Source: an uncultured Agathobaculum sp.
GTDB lineage: Bacteria > Bacillota > Clostridia > Oscillospirales > Butyricicoccaceae
Direction of reading: 5' to 3'
DNA: 64,000 bases
Assembly (NCBI RefSeq): GCF_944380985.1
Contig: NZ_CALWJJ010000008.1
Location: 1 to 64,000 of the forward strand
This document shows, piece by piece, positions 44,982 through 52,963 of this stretch (its first letter is position 1; the number at the start of each line of letters is the position of its first letter). Position numbers and translations under genes: made by a program. Below the pieces are notes generated by a model. That model was not told the origin of the DNA. It was given only the letters and a program-made list of their open reading frames with translations, and ran no database searches.

Positions 44982-45191
44982 ATGAATTCTGTGAAAAAAC
45001 AGAAAAAGGCTACCGTAGATCAATCCAGCTGCGTCGCCTGCGGCTGTTGTATCAAGGTGTGCCCCATGCACGCAATCGAAATTATGCGGGGTGTGATGGC
45101 ACAGATAAATCAGGATAAATGCGTCGGCTGCGGCAAGTGTGAAAAAGAATGCCCGGCTAGCATCATCACAGTACAGGAGGTCGGGGCGTGA
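44982..45191 (+). CDS. 2[4Fe-4S] ferredoxin
   Basis: The 69-residue protein has two CxxCxxCxxxCP motifs (CVACGCCIKVCP and CVGCGKCEKECP), each for one [4Fe-4S] cluster. The N-terminal extension (MNSVKKQKKATVDQ) is basic. The ATG follows AAGGAGG. It overlaps the next gene by four bases, so it probably delivers electrons to or from the membrane Fe-S protein encoded there. Confidence 0.9.
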   Translation: MNSVKKQKKATVDQSSCVACGCCIKVCPMHAIEIMRGVMAQINQDKCVGCGKCEKECPASIITVQEVGA

Positions 45192-45763
45192 AAAAGCATT
45201 GGTATGATTATCTTTGGATTGTATCCTTACTATATCTCGTGCTGGGATTTTTCAATATCCTGTTTGCATGGCTAGGGCTGCTTTGTTTCTTCATCCCGCT
45301 GATTATTTCCGTGGCGAAAGGAAACAAAGGCTATTGCAACCAATATTGCGGCCGAGGCCAGCTTTTTGGGCTGCTGGGCGGCCGCTTTGGGTTATCCCGC
45401 CGGAAAGATATTCCAAAATGGATGAAAAGCAAGGCGTTTCGCTATGGTTTCCTGATTTTTTTCCTTGCCATGTTTATTGTGATGCTCTGGAATACCTATC
45501 TGGTATTTGCCAGCGCGCAAAATCTGAGCCAGGCTGTCACACTGCTGTGGACATTCGATCTGCCCTGGCAGTGGGCGTATCACGGCACACTATTCCATAA
45601 TGGTGTCGCGCAGTTCGCATTCGGCTTTTACAGCGTGATGCTGACGTCTACCGTCCTTGGTCTGATTACAATGGTATTGTTCAAACCGCGCAGCTGGTGC
45701 GTCTACTGTCCGATGGGCACCATGACGCAGCTGATCTGTAAAGTGAAAAACAAAAAAGCATGA
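45188..45763 (+). CDS. Membrane 4Fe-4S-binding protein (NapH/polyferredoxin-like)
   Basis: The 191-residue protein has about four hydrophobic segments and two cysteine motifs, GYCNQYCGRG near 45-60 and WCVYCPMGTMTQLIC near 170-184, resembling the conserved cysteines of NapH/CcoG-type membrane Fe-S proteins. The GTG start overlaps the ferredoxin stop (GTGA) after CAGGAGGT. Base composition is more A+T rich than the flanking ribosomal genes. The physiological acceptor is unknown. Confidence 0.75.
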   Translation: MKKHWYDYLWIVSLLYLVLGFFNILFAWLGLLCFFIPLIISVAKGNKGYCNQYCGRGQLFGLLGGRFGLSRRKDIPKWMKSKAFRYGFLIFFLAMFIVMLWNTYLVFASAQNLSQAVTLLWTFDLPWQWAYHGTLFHNGVAQFAFGFYSVMLTSTVLGLITMVLFKPRSWCVYCPMGTMTQLICKVKNKKA

Positions 45764-45780
45764 CGCAATGTCATGCTTCT
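45755..45780 (+). terminator. Ferredoxin operon terminator
   Basis: AAGCATGAC pairs with GTCATGCTT across a 5-base loop. The stem includes the stop codon of the membrane Fe-S gene. Confidence 0.7.
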
Positions 45781-46239
45781 TCACTGCGGCAGTGCAAGCA
45801 ATCCGTTTCATCCGGTATTGCCTTTAGCCGTATGATTGCCTTGTATTTGATGGGCATCAGGTCATTTTGGCCTGATACCCATCATCACAGTGATTTCGCA
45901 TAGATAGTCTATCTATCTTTTGTAAGATATGTCTTGAATAGCTGCCGCTGTTTTAGCTGTATTGCCTAACAATATTTCATATTTTTATGCAATTACCTTA
46001 TTTCCTGGGATATTATTTGTTTCGTTTTTCGCATAATAAATCTCTATATCCCCCGAGGGCATAAAAAGCACGGGGCCGGCAGAACCACTGCCCCTTTTCC
46101 CTATGCTCGCTCGGCACGTATCGGAGATAAAAAAGACGCAAGGCGACATCTGTTGCCTTGCGTCTCTGTTTTTGCCCCGACCAGTTTATAAGAATAAACA
46201 GGATAAAATAGACAGGGCCTGCTATAAATAAGAACGGTC
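45781..46239. other. Gene-free A+T-rich stretch before rplL
   Basis: About 460 bases hold no frame worth annotating. Visible structure: a strong hairpin at 45848-45884 (TGATGGG/CCCATCA and ATCAGG/CCTGAT, one mismatch), a short palindromic TAGATAGTCTATCTA near 45902, and the rplJL terminator at 46129-46165. In many Firmicutes rpoB would follow rplL; it does not here. Confidence 0.5.
46129..46165 (-). terminator. rplJ-rplL terminator
   Basis: A perfect 11-bp stem AGACGCAAGGC with a 10-base loop is followed by TTTTTT on the minus strand. Confidence 0.88.
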
Positions 46240-46617
46240 TTACTTGAGTTCGACCTTGGCGCCGGCCGCCTCGAGCTTCTCCTTGATCTCGTTGGCCTCG
46301 GCCTCGGGCGCTGCCTCCTTGATGGTCTGCGGCGCGTTGTCGACCTTCTCCTTGGCCTCCTTCAGACCCAGGCCGGTGATCTCGCGAACGACCTTGATTA
46401 CGTTGATCTTGGACGCGCCAGCGTCAGCCAGAACAACGTCAAACTCGCTCTTAGCAGCAGCCGCGCCAGCGCCGTCGCCAGCGGCAGCGCCAGCAGCGCC
46501 AGCCACCGCTACCGGCGTAGCGGAAACGCCAAATTCCTCTTCCAGAGCCTTTACCAGCTCAGAGAGCTCCATAACCTTGAGCTCTTTAACGGCATCCATA
46601 ATCTCCTGAACACTCAT
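46240..46617 (-). CDS. rplL: Ribosomal protein bL12 (L7/L12)
   Basis: The 126-residue stalk protein has an N-terminal dimerisation domain (1-35), an Ala/Gly-rich hinge (40-60) and the C-terminal factor-binding domain with [12 protein letters not shown]. The ATG follows GGAGGTAAAT. It is the distal gene of the rplJ-rplL operon, 43 bases after rplJ. Confidence 0.97.
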   Translation of the reverse strand: MSVQEIMDAVKELKVMELSELVKALEEEFGVSATPVAVAGAAGAAAGDGAGAAAAKSEFDVVLADAGASKINVIKVVREITGLGLKEAKEKVDNAPQTIKEAAPEAEANEIKEKLEAAGAKVELK

Positions 46618-46660
46618 GGGATTTACCTCCATTTACGTTATTTTTTATATTTTTTGTCAA

Positions 46661-47278
46661 TTATTCCGCAGCGGGGGCCTGCTCAGCGGGCGCTTCTTCG
46701 GCGGGCGCCTCTTCAGCGGGCGCTTGCTCGGCTACGGCTACCTTGGCCGCCACCAGCTCGGAAACCTTCATTTCCTCATTGCCCTCGGCCTTTTTAACAA
46801 TAGCATCGCAGGCAATAGCAAGCTGCATGATGGGGAAGTTGAAGCTGTACAGCACCTGTGCAACGAGCACTTCCTTGCTCGGCATGTTGGCCAGTTTCTT
46901 GACTTCGCCGGCGTCGATTACCTTGCCTTCCAGATAACCCGCCTTGATGGTGAAGTTCTCGTGCTCCTTAGCAAAATCGCCCAGGATCTTGGCCGGCGCG
47001 ATCACGTCGTCCGTAGTCGAAATCGCCAGCGCGGTGGTGCCGCTCAGGTGCTCTTCGAGCGCCTCAAACCCCAGTTCCTTGGCAGCAAAGCGAATCATCG
47101 TGTTCTTGATGACCGCATACTCAACGCCGGCTTCCCGCAGCTGACGGCGCAGCTTGGTATCATCCTCAACATTGATACCCTTATAATCGACCAGCACACC
47201 CGCAGGAGAATTCTTAATCTTCTCTACCAGCGACGCAACCAGCGCCTTTTTTTCCTCCAGAACCTTTGCATTCGGCAT
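46661..47278 (-). CDS. rplJ: Ribosomal protein uL10
   Basis: The 205-residue stalk base protein starts MPNAKVLEEKKALVASL and shows DYKGINVEDDTKLRRQLREAGVEY. After the usual C-terminal L12-binding helix there is an extra Ala/Glu/Pro-rich tail (about 184-205) made of imperfect APAEE units. It is expressed from its own promoter through an L10 leader, and the start follows AGGAGGTG. Confidence 0.96.
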   Translation of the reverse strand: MPNAKVLEEKKALVASLVEKIKNSPAGVLVDYKGINVEDDTKLRRQLREAGVEYAVIKNTMIRFAAKELGFEALEEHLSGTTALAISTTDDVIAPAKILGDFAKEHENFTIKAGYLEGKVIDAGEVKKLANMPSKEVLVAQVLYSFNFPIMQLAIACDAIVKKAEGNEEMKVSELVAAKVAVAEQAPAEEAPAEEAPAEQAPAAE

Positions 47279-47437
47279 CTTTCATTCACCTCCTATAAAA
47301 GTACCCTCCCGGTGCAAAGACACAGGGAGGGTACACAGAAAACCCATAAAGAATCATAAAATCTTTTCTGTGCTGACCTCGGCGGGTGGCGAGAGAGCCA
47401 TTAAAGCCATGCGGCTGCCTGCTGTCTTTGACCAAGC
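47279..47437 (-). ncRNA. L10 leader (autoregulatory rplJ leader) with attenuator
   Basis: The leader holds the conserved parts of the Firmicutes L10 leader: GACAGCAGGCAGCC (47414-47427) and CACCCGCCGAGGTCAGC (47372-47388), which form the kink-turn-like site for the L10-L12 complex. A terminator stem GTACCCTCCC/GGGAGGGTAC (47301-47334) with TTTTAT follows, just before the ribosome binding site. Excess L10 is known to act through this leader. Confidence 0.82.
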
Positions 47438-47443
47438 TTTATT

Positions 47444-47472
47444 AGTATACGGTATCTATCAAAGTTTGTCAA
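47444..47472 (-). promoter_or_regulatory. rplJ promoter
   Basis: TTGACA and TATACT with a 17-base spacer on the minus strand. Confidence 0.85.
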
Positions 47473-47554
47473 GTATTAACGCAAAATTATCCGGAAAATT
47501 GCTATACTCTGCTACTGCATTTGATAAAATTGACGAAATATACTGCTTATTAAA

Positions 47555-47582
47555 TTGAAATTTTAGGCAGATATGTTATACT
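47555..47582 (+). promoter_or_regulatory. Promoter of the SLH glycosidase gene
   Basis: TTGAAA and TATACT with a 16-base spacer lie 32 bases before the GTG start. Confidence 0.68.
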
Positions 47583-47614
47583 CATATTAGCAAAGTAACA
47601 GGAGGGGATACCAA

Positions 47615-49273
47615 GTGAAAACAGTATATAAGCGATTTTTAGCCGCAACGCTCACCTGTTTGTGCGTGTTCCCGGTGTATGCGGGGGCAGCGGGCAGCGT
47701 AACAAACGTCAGCCTGCCGATGGGTGGCACGATGGTTTATCTGGAGATGGGTCAGGGCCGCACCGGCGAAGTCACGCTTGCAAACGGCCGTCTGTTTCAG
47801 ACGCAATCGGCTGCGGGCCATGTCAGTGCAAAGGCCGCCGAAAGTGGGAAGACCATTGTCGCTTCGATCAACGGCGGTTTCTTCGATGCTTACAGCGGTG
47901 GCGCGACCTTATATGCAACCGTGATCCAAAACGGCGAGGTCGTCAATGGCGGCGGCGAAAAGCCGACGCTCGCCTTTACCCCCGACGGCACGCCGCTAAT
48001 CGACCGTGTTAAGATCGAGACCAAAATCTCGTTTCGAAGCAGCGGTGAATCCGCGATAACCGTTTACTCGGTCAACAACTACAACGCCAACGACACATAT
48101 GCAAGCGCGCTCATTACACCGCACTATGGCAGGGCGCTTACCGTTGCCCCAGGCGCGCGTATCGTCACCATGCAGAACAGCGTGATCACCAACATCCAGG
48201 TTGGCGGCACGGTGCCCGCGCTTTCATGGGGCACGACTGCGCTGGTCGTCAACCAGGGCGCGTGGAACAATCTTGCCGCCTATACGCTCGAGCCGCAAAT
48301 TGGCAATGCCGCGGTGCGCTCGACGGTCTATACACCCCAGCGAGACGCCGCTTCCGAGTGGGCGAACATCGTAAACGGCGTGGGGGCAGGCCCGCTACTG
48401 CTCAAGGACGGCGTGGACGTCTGCGACCAAAACAGCGACTTTACCGATCCCAAGCAGTCGCCAGACTACGCTTCCTCGCGCTCGTTTGCCGCAATCATGC
48501 GCGACGGCCGCCTCGCTATCGGCAGCGCGACAGGCACCACCATGCGCCGGCTTGCGCAGTACCTGCTCAGCCAGGGCGCGGTCGACGCTATGTCGCTTGA
48601 CGGCGGCGCATCCACCTTCCTCCACATTGGCGGTTCGACCGTGCATAGCGCGGGCCGCAGCCTGACGAACGTACTGCATATTGTCGATTACGCCTCCGGC
48701 ATACTGCCGCAAGGCGTCCAGCCGCGTGATTTCGATACGCCGTCGGCCTGGGCAGAGCGCACAATCAACGACGCGGTATCCGCCGGCATCATTCCGGATA
48801 CACTGCAAAACGGTTACCAGAAGAATATCACGCGCAAGGAGTTCTGTCAGATCATCGGCGCGATGCTCCAGCAGCAAATGCCCGACTTTAATAGCGAGCT
48901 GTATCTGACCGGCATCACATACGAGCAGGCGCGCGCCGCGCTGACCGACACATACGATATTGACGTAATCAACTGCTACCGCTTTGGCATCGTCGACGGT
49001 GTAGGTCATAATCGGTTTAGCCCCAATGAGAGCCTGACCCGTGAGCAGGCCGCCAAGATCCTCATGGGTGCAAATGAGTTGATCGGTGCGGGTTCTCCCA
49101 GCGTTTCGGCCGTCTCTTTTGACGATGCGGGCAGCATTTCCTCCTGGGCCAGAGAGTATGTCAATTATGTTGTCTCCCATGGAATTATGAACGGCACGGG
49201 AGACAATGCGTTCGATCCCCAAGGTTTGCTCACCCGCGAGCAGGCGATCGCAACCGTCTACCGCATGATCTGA
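47615..49273 (+). CDS. Exported phosphodiester glycosidase (NAGPA domain) with SLH repeats
   Basis: The 552-residue protein has a signal peptide (1-26). A NAGPA/phosphodiester glycosidase domain follows (about 50-355) with SINGGFFDAYSGG at 84-96, NGVGAGPLLLKDG, and AMSLDGGASTFLHIGG near 325-340. The C terminus (370-552) has three SLH repeats that bind secondary wall polymer. It probably cleaves sugar-phosphodiester bonds at the cell surface; the substrate is unknown. GTG start after CAGGAGGGG. It lies between rplJ and rplA, on the opposite strand. Confidence 0.85.
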   Translation: MKTVYKRFLAATLTCLCVFPVYAGAAGSVTNVSLPMGGTMVYLEMGQGRTGEVTLANGRLFQTQSAAGHVSAKAAESGKTIVASINGGFFDAYSGGATLYATVIQNGEVVNGGGEKPTLAFTPDGTPLIDRVKIETKISFRSSGESAITVYSVNNYNANDTYASALITPHYGRALTVAPGARIVTMQNSVITNIQVGGTVPALSWGTTALVVNQGAWNNLAAYTLEPQIGNAAVRSTVYTPQRDAASEWANIVNGVGAGPLLLKDGVDVCDQNSDFTDPKQSPDYASSRSFAAIMRDGRLAIGSATGTTMRRLAQYLLSQGAVDAMSLDGGASTFLHIGGSTVHSAGRSLTNVLHIVDYASGILPQGVQPRDFDTPSAWAERTINDAVSAGIIPDTLQNGYQKNITRKEFCQIIGAMLQQQMPDFNSELYLTGITYEQARAALTDTYDIDVINCYRFGIVDGVGHNRFSPNESLTREQAAKILMGANELIGAGSPSVSAVSFDDAGSISSWAREYVNYVVSHGIMNGTGDNAFDPQGLLTREQAIATVYRMI

Positions 49274-49300
49274 CAAACATCCATTCACCGTAAATCAAGC

Positions 49301-49332
49301 GGCACGCTCGGACTTTCCGGCGTGCCTCTTTT
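49301..49332 (+). terminator. Terminator of the SLH glycosidase gene
   Basis: GGCACGC pairs with GCGTGCC (inner CGG/CCG), followed by TCTTTTT. Confidence 0.75.
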
Positions 49333-49379
49333 TCACATTATGCCCGCAGGGCCGCATCCACTCAGTGCATGACAAAAAG

Positions 49380-49412
49380 AAAAGAGCTGAAAACCTAAGG
49401 TTTTTCAGCTCT
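49380..49412 (-). terminator. rplA terminator
   Basis: On the minus strand AGAGCTGAAAAACC pairs with GGTTTTCAGCTCT, followed by a T-rich run. Confidence 0.82.
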
Positions 49413-49443
49413 ATTTATTGCAGTATGCGTTTTAATTGAAATT

Positions 49444-50139
49444 TTACGCCATCAGCTTGGCCGCGTTGACCTTGACGCCCGGGCCCATGGTAGACGCTAC
49501 AACGCACGAGCGGATATACTGGCCCTTGGCCGCCGCCGGTTTGGCTTTGATGATCGCGCCCATCAGCGCGTCAAAGTTATCCTGCAGCTTTTCTGCGCCA
49601 AAGGATGCCTTGCCGATCGGACAGTGGATGATGTTGGTCTTGTCCAGGCGATACTCGATCTTGCCAGCCTTGGACTCCTGCACGGCCTTGGCAACGTCCA
49701 TCGAAACCGTACCCGCCTTGGGGTTCGGCATCAGACCCTTAGGGCCGAGTACGCGGCCCAGACGGCCGACCAGACCCATCATATCCGGCGTCGCAATAAC
49801 AACGTCGAACTCAAAGAAGTTCTCCTTCTGGATGCGCTCCATCAGATCTTCCGCGCCTACAACATCCGCGCCAGCGGCAAGCGCCTCGTCCGCCTTAGGA
49901 CCCTTGGCGAACACCGCTACGCGCACGCTCTTGCCCGTGCCGTGCGGCAGCACAATCGCGCCGCGTACCTGCTGGTCGGCGTGACGGGAGTCAACGCCCA
50001 GCTTGACGTGCAGCTCAACGGTCTCATCAAACTTGGCCTTGGCGGTGGAAACCACAGTCGAAAGCGCGTCGGCGGGATCATACAGCCTAGAGCGGTCGAT
50101 CGTCTTGGCGCTGTCTACATACTTTTTACCTTTATGCAC
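49444..50139 (-). CDS. rplA: Ribosomal protein uL1
   Basis: The 231-residue protein forms the L1 stalk; family markers are [15 protein letters not shown] and [18 protein letters not shown]. It starts at GTG after AAGGAGGA. L1 is the known autogenous repressor of the rplK-rplA unit; possible binding sites are noted upstream of both genes. Confidence 0.97.
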   Translation of the reverse strand: MHKGKKYVDSAKTIDRSRLYDPADALSTVVSTAKAKFDETVELHVKLGVDSRHADQQVRGAIVLPHGTGKSVRVAVFAKGPKADEALAAGADVVGAEDLMERIQKENFFEFDVVIATPDMMGLVGRLGRVLGPKGLMPNPKAGTVSMDVAKAVQESKAGKIEYRLDKTNIIHCPIGKASFGAEKLQDNFDALMGAIIKAKPAAAKGQYIRSCVVASTMGPGVKVNAAKLMA

Positions 50140-50181
50140 AATAAATCCTCCTTAAGTGGTAATGCGGGACAGGCTAAACCT

Positions 50182-50219
50182 TACCCTCCCACTTTGACCG
50201 CCTGCAAATGCGGTCAAAA
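50182..50219 (-). promoter_or_regulatory. Stem-loop and putative L1 site before rplA
   Basis: A hairpin TTTGACCGC/GCGGTCAAA (50193-50218) stands next to the 13-mer AAGTGGGAGGGTA, which nearly repeats the one before rplK. L1 binding is an inference. Confidence 0.45.
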
Positions 50220-50241
50220 TCATTGGGGCTATTTGTAAACC

Positions 50242-50667
50242 TTACTCCTCGACGGTGATACCCATCGAACGGGCCGTACCGGCGATCATGCTCATCGCGG
50301 CCTCGAGGGAAGCGGCGTTCAGATCGGGCATCTTGGTCTCCGCGATCTTCTGGCAGTCCGCCTTGGAAAGCTGGGCGACCTTGGTCTTGTTCGGAACGGC
50401 CGAGCCGGACTCAATGCCGCAGGCCTTCTTAATCAGAACCGGCGCCGGGGGCGTCTTGGTGATAAAGCTGAACGAACGGTCGGCATAGACGGTGATGATA
50501 ACCGGGATGATCATGCCGGCGTCATTCTTGGTGCGCTCGTTAAATTCCTTGGTGAAAGACATGATGTTGACACCGTGCTGGCCGAGAGCCGGGCCGACCG
50601 GGGGCGCCGGGGTCGCCTTGCCTGCAGGAATCTGGAGCTTGATATAACCTACTACTTTCTGTGCCAT
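50242..50667 (-). CDS. rplK: Ribosomal protein uL11
   Basis: The 141-residue protein binds the GTPase-associated region of 23S rRNA. Family markers are [27 protein letters not shown] and [10 protein letters not shown]. The start MAQKVVGY follows AGGAACC. It precedes rplA by 102 bases on the same transcript. Confidence 0.97.
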   Translation of the reverse strand: MAQKVVGYIKLQIPAGKATPAPPVGPALGQHGVNIMSFTKEFNERTKNDAGMIIPVIITVYADRSFSFITKTPPAPVLIKKACGIESGSAVPNKTKVAQLSKADCQKIAETKMPDLNAASLEAAMSMIAGTARSMGITVEE

Positions 50668-50706
50668 GTTGAAAGGTTCCTCCTTCAAAAAAATGTGGTA
50701 GCTGGC

Positions 50707-50760
50707 GAGTATGCATGCATACTCTCCCACTTGCTGCGCTCCAACGGGAGCGAAGCAGCT
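50707..50760 (-). promoter_or_regulatory. rplK leader hairpins and putative L1 site
   Basis: A perfect 18-base palindrome GAGTATGCATGCATACTC (50707-50724) overlaps the 13-mer AAGTGGGAGAGTA (50720-50732), and a second stem GCTGC...GCTCC/GGAGC...GCAGC lies at 50735-50760. This is the place where L1 regulates the operon in other bacteria. Confidence 0.5.
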
Positions 50761-50917
50761 TGCAATTCCAAAAACGAGAATATACGCCTTGGTTTTTGCC
50801 CGCGGTCCGCCGCATGCACAGCGAAACTGGGTGTAGCAAAACCGGGTTTTTTACGGCTGGTTTTGCGTATAAGGGGTATTTCGGATGTTCCCAATAATAG
50901 AAGCTTGGCTTCTGCCA

Positions 50918-51454
50918 TCACTCGTCGAGGGTTTCAACCTGGTCGAGCTCAAGCTCGACAGGGGTCTCGCGGCCGAACATGGAAACTGTGACGTTTACCC
51001 TGTTCTTTTCCGGCTCGACCAGCGAAACAACGCCGATGAAGCCGGCCAGCGGGCCGTCGATCACGCGCACGCTGTCGCCTGCGGCATAGTTTACCTCGAT
51101 CTCGCGTTTTTCCACGCCCATTGCGAGGATCTCCTCCTCGGTCAGCGGGATGGGCCTCGAGCCGCCGGACTTGTCCTGTCCGACAAAGCCGGTGCACCCG
51201 CGCGTATTGCGGACCAGATACCAGGTTTCGTCGGTCATGACCATCTTGACGAGCACGTAGCCGGGGAATATCTTGCGCTCTACTTCGCGGCTTTTGCCGT
51301 CCTTTACCTCGGTGACCGTTTCGGTCGGTACATTGACGGCGGGGATCAGGTCATGCAGCTTGCGGTTTTCGACCGCTTTTTCGATCGAAGAGGCTACTTT
51401 GTTTTCGTAGCCGGAGTATGTGTGCACCACATACCATTTTGCAGCGTCTGACAT
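50918..51454 (-). CDS. nusG: Transcription termination/antitermination factor NusG
   Basis: The 178-residue protein has the NGN domain (WYVVHTYSGYENKVASSI, FPGYVLVKMVM, VRNTRGCTGFVG) and a C-terminal KOW domain (GDSVRVIDGPLAGFIGVV). It binds RNA polymerase and couples it to Rho or ribosomes. The start follows AAAAGGAGG and it lies 12 bases after secE. Confidence 0.97.
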   Translation of the reverse strand: MSDAAKWYVVHTYSGYENKVASSIEKAVENRKLHDLIPAVNVPTETVTEVKDGKSREVERKIFPGYVLVKMVMTDETWYLVRNTRGCTGFVGQDKSGGSRPIPLTEEEILAMGVEKREIEVNYAAGDSVRVIDGPLAGFIGVVSLVEPEKNRVNVTVSMFGRETPVELELDQVETLDE

Positions 51455-51466
51455 AATTGCCTCCTT

Positions 51467-51697
51467 TTAGGCGGCGAAAGTGGAAAGCAGCATTTGGACG
51501 CCATAGCCGAACAGAATGTCGATGATCCAGATGAAAATGCCAATGATTACTACGCAGGCCAGAACGACCAGCGTGTTGTTGGCCGTCTGCCGGCGGGTAG
51601 GCCATACGATCTTACGGCACTCGCTCTTCAGCTCGCGGAACCACTTGCCAATACGCGCAAAAAAACCGGGCTTTTTTGCCTTGGTTTCTTCAGCCAT
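51467..51697 (-). CDS. secE: Preprotein translocase subunit SecE
   Basis: The 76-residue protein has an amphipathic N-terminal part (KWFRELKSECRKIVWPTRRQT, the SecE signature) and one membrane helix (about 44-66). It clamps SecY in the translocase. The ATG follows GAAAGGAAG. Its position between rpmG and nusG is the conserved bacterial order. Confidence 0.96.
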   Translation of the reverse strand: MAEETKAKKPGFFARIGKWFRELKSECRKIVWPTRRQTANNTLVVLACVVIIGIFIWIIDILFGYGVQMLLSTFAA

Positions 51698-51715
51698 GCA
51701 GTAACTTCCTTTCTC

Positions 51716-51865
51716 TTACTTCGTTTCGCGGTGCAGCGTGTGCTTGCGGCAGAAACGGCAGTATTTGTTCATTTCCAAACGGTCGGGATTGTTCTTCTTG
51801 TTTTTGTTTGTGTCATAGTTTCTTTGCTTGCACTCGGTGCAGGCGAGCGTGATTTTAACGCGCAT
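51716..51865 (-). CDS. rpmG: Ribosomal protein bL33
   Basis: The 49-residue frame starts [17 protein letters not shown] and includes [16 protein letters not shown], with two CxxC zinc pairs, so it is the zinc-containing form of L33. The ATG follows AAAAGGAGGT. It is the first gene of the rpmG-secE-nusG-rplK-rplA unit. Confidence 0.95.
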   Translation of the reverse strand: MRVKITLACTECKQRNYDTNKNKKNNPDRLEMNKYCRFCRKHTLHRETK

Positions 51866-51990
51866 AAATAACGGCACCTCCTTTTAGTATTCCGTTCCAT
51901 TCCATGCCCTTGCTGCATGGGTAAAGAACTAATTGCCTCCCTTTGACAGTGTTCCAGGCCCATTTCCCGTGACACACAAAAAAAGGGCGC

Positions 51991-52016
51991 AAAAAAAAGA
52001 ACCTGCATAGGTTCTT
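51991..52016 (-). terminator. Terminator-like hairpin at the start of the rpmG transcript
   Basis: On the minus strand AAGAACCT and AGGTTCTT form an 8-bp stem with a 4-base loop and eight T residues in total at the end. The stem begins three bases after the predicted -10 box. Confidence 0.5.
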
Positions 52017-52018
52017 AA

Positions 52019-52048
52019 AGTATAGCACGCAGTGTGCCCTATGGTCAA
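52019..52048 (-). promoter_or_regulatory. rpmG-secE-nusG operon promoter
   Basis: TTGACC and TATACT with an 18-base spacer; a leader of about 145 bases follows before rpmG. Confidence 0.7.
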
Positions 52049-52128
52049 GGATTTTTTGCACAAAAGTGCTGATTTTTTCAGTTTTTTATGTTATACTATG
52101 CTAAAACACAAGATATAGAGGTATCAAT

Positions 52129-52566
52129 ATGCGTGTATTGGGCATTGACTACGGCGACGCGCGCACTGGGCTTTCGGTCTCCGACCCATCCGGCCTGCTG
52201 GCAGGCTCGCCCGAGGTCATCCACGAATGGAATTACGACAAGCTGGTCGACCGGCTGGTGTCGCTTATTGGCACATATAAAATCGAGGAGATCGTGCTTG
52301 GCTGGCCGAAAAATATGGACGGCACCATCGGCGCGCGCGCGCAAAAATGCGAAGCGCTCGCCAATACGCTAGAGGCGCGCACCGGGCTGCCGGTTACACT
52401 GTGGGACGAGCGGCGTACGACGGTCGCGGCGCACGACATTCTGCGTCAGGCAGGCAAAAAGACCAAAAAGCACCGCCAGACGGTCGATGCGGTTGCGGCC
52501 GCACTCATTTTGCAGGGCTACCTCGATTTCAAACACAAAAACGGACAGGCGAAGCAAGGCCGGTAA
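52129..52566 (+). CDS. ruvX: Putative pre-16S rRNA nuclease / Holliday junction resolvase homolog (YqgF)
   Basis: The 145-residue RNase H-like protein has the catalytic motifs LGIDYGDARTGLS near residue 4, VLGWPKNMDG near 56 and DERRTTVAAHDIL, with DAVAAALILQGYL at the end. Members process the 5' end of 16S rRNA. A TATACT box lies at 52092-52097 but the -35 is unclear; AGAGGT precedes the ATG. A TTTTTTT terminator follows. Confidence 0.9.
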   Translation: MRVLGIDYGDARTGLSVSDPSGLLAGSPEVIHEWNYDKLVDRLVSLIGTYKIEEIVLGWPKNMDGTIGARAQKCEALANTLEARTGLPVTLWDERRTTVAAHDILRQAGKKTKKHRQTVDAVAAALILQGYLDFKHKNGQAKQGR

Positions 52567-52572
52567 TCAAAG

Positions 52573-52597
52573 AGGGGCGCAGCCGCGCCCCTTTTTT
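52573..52597 (+). terminator. ruvX terminator
   Basis: GGGGCGC pairs with GCGCCCC across a 4-base loop with seven T residues. It also lies directly after the convergent spoVAE stop. Confidence 0.82.
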
Positions 52598-52963
52598 TCA
52601 GCTTTTGGACTTGGGCTTTGCCAGCAGGGCGAACAGGCAGCCGAACACGACTGCCGCCGCAATGCCGCCCGCGGCGCCGGTCACGCCGCCCGTGAATACG
52701 CCGAGTAGGCCGTCCTCCGCCACGGCCTTGGCTACGCCTTTGGCCAGCGAATAGCCAAAGCCCAGAAGCGGCACGGTCGCGCCAGCGCCCGCGTAATCCA
52801 CCACCGGCTGGTACACGCCGATCGCCTGCAAAAACACACCGATCACTACCAGGCTGACCAGAATGCGCGCGGGCGTCAGCTTGGTCTTATCAATAAATAT
52901 CTGGCAGACGGCGCAGATCGCGCCGCCCACCCAAAAGGCGTTGACATACTCCATCCAGTTCAT
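52598..52963 (-). CDS. spoVAE: Stage V sporulation protein AE (SpoVAEb type)
   Basis: The 121-residue membrane protein (about four helices) has SpoVAE features: FWVGGAICAVCQIFIDKTKLTPARILV and GAGATVPLLGFGYSLAKGV. SpoVAC, SpoVAD and SpoVAE move Ca-dipicolinate into the forespore and out at germination. The ATG overlaps the spoVAD stop by four bases and follows AAAGGAGC. Confidence 0.92.
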   Translation of the reverse strand: MNWMEYVNAFWVGGAICAVCQIFIDKTKLTPARILVSLVVIGVFLQAIGVYQPVVDYAGAGATVPLLGFGYSLAKGVAKAVAEDGLLGVFTGGVTGAAGGIAAAVVFGCLFALLAKPKSKS

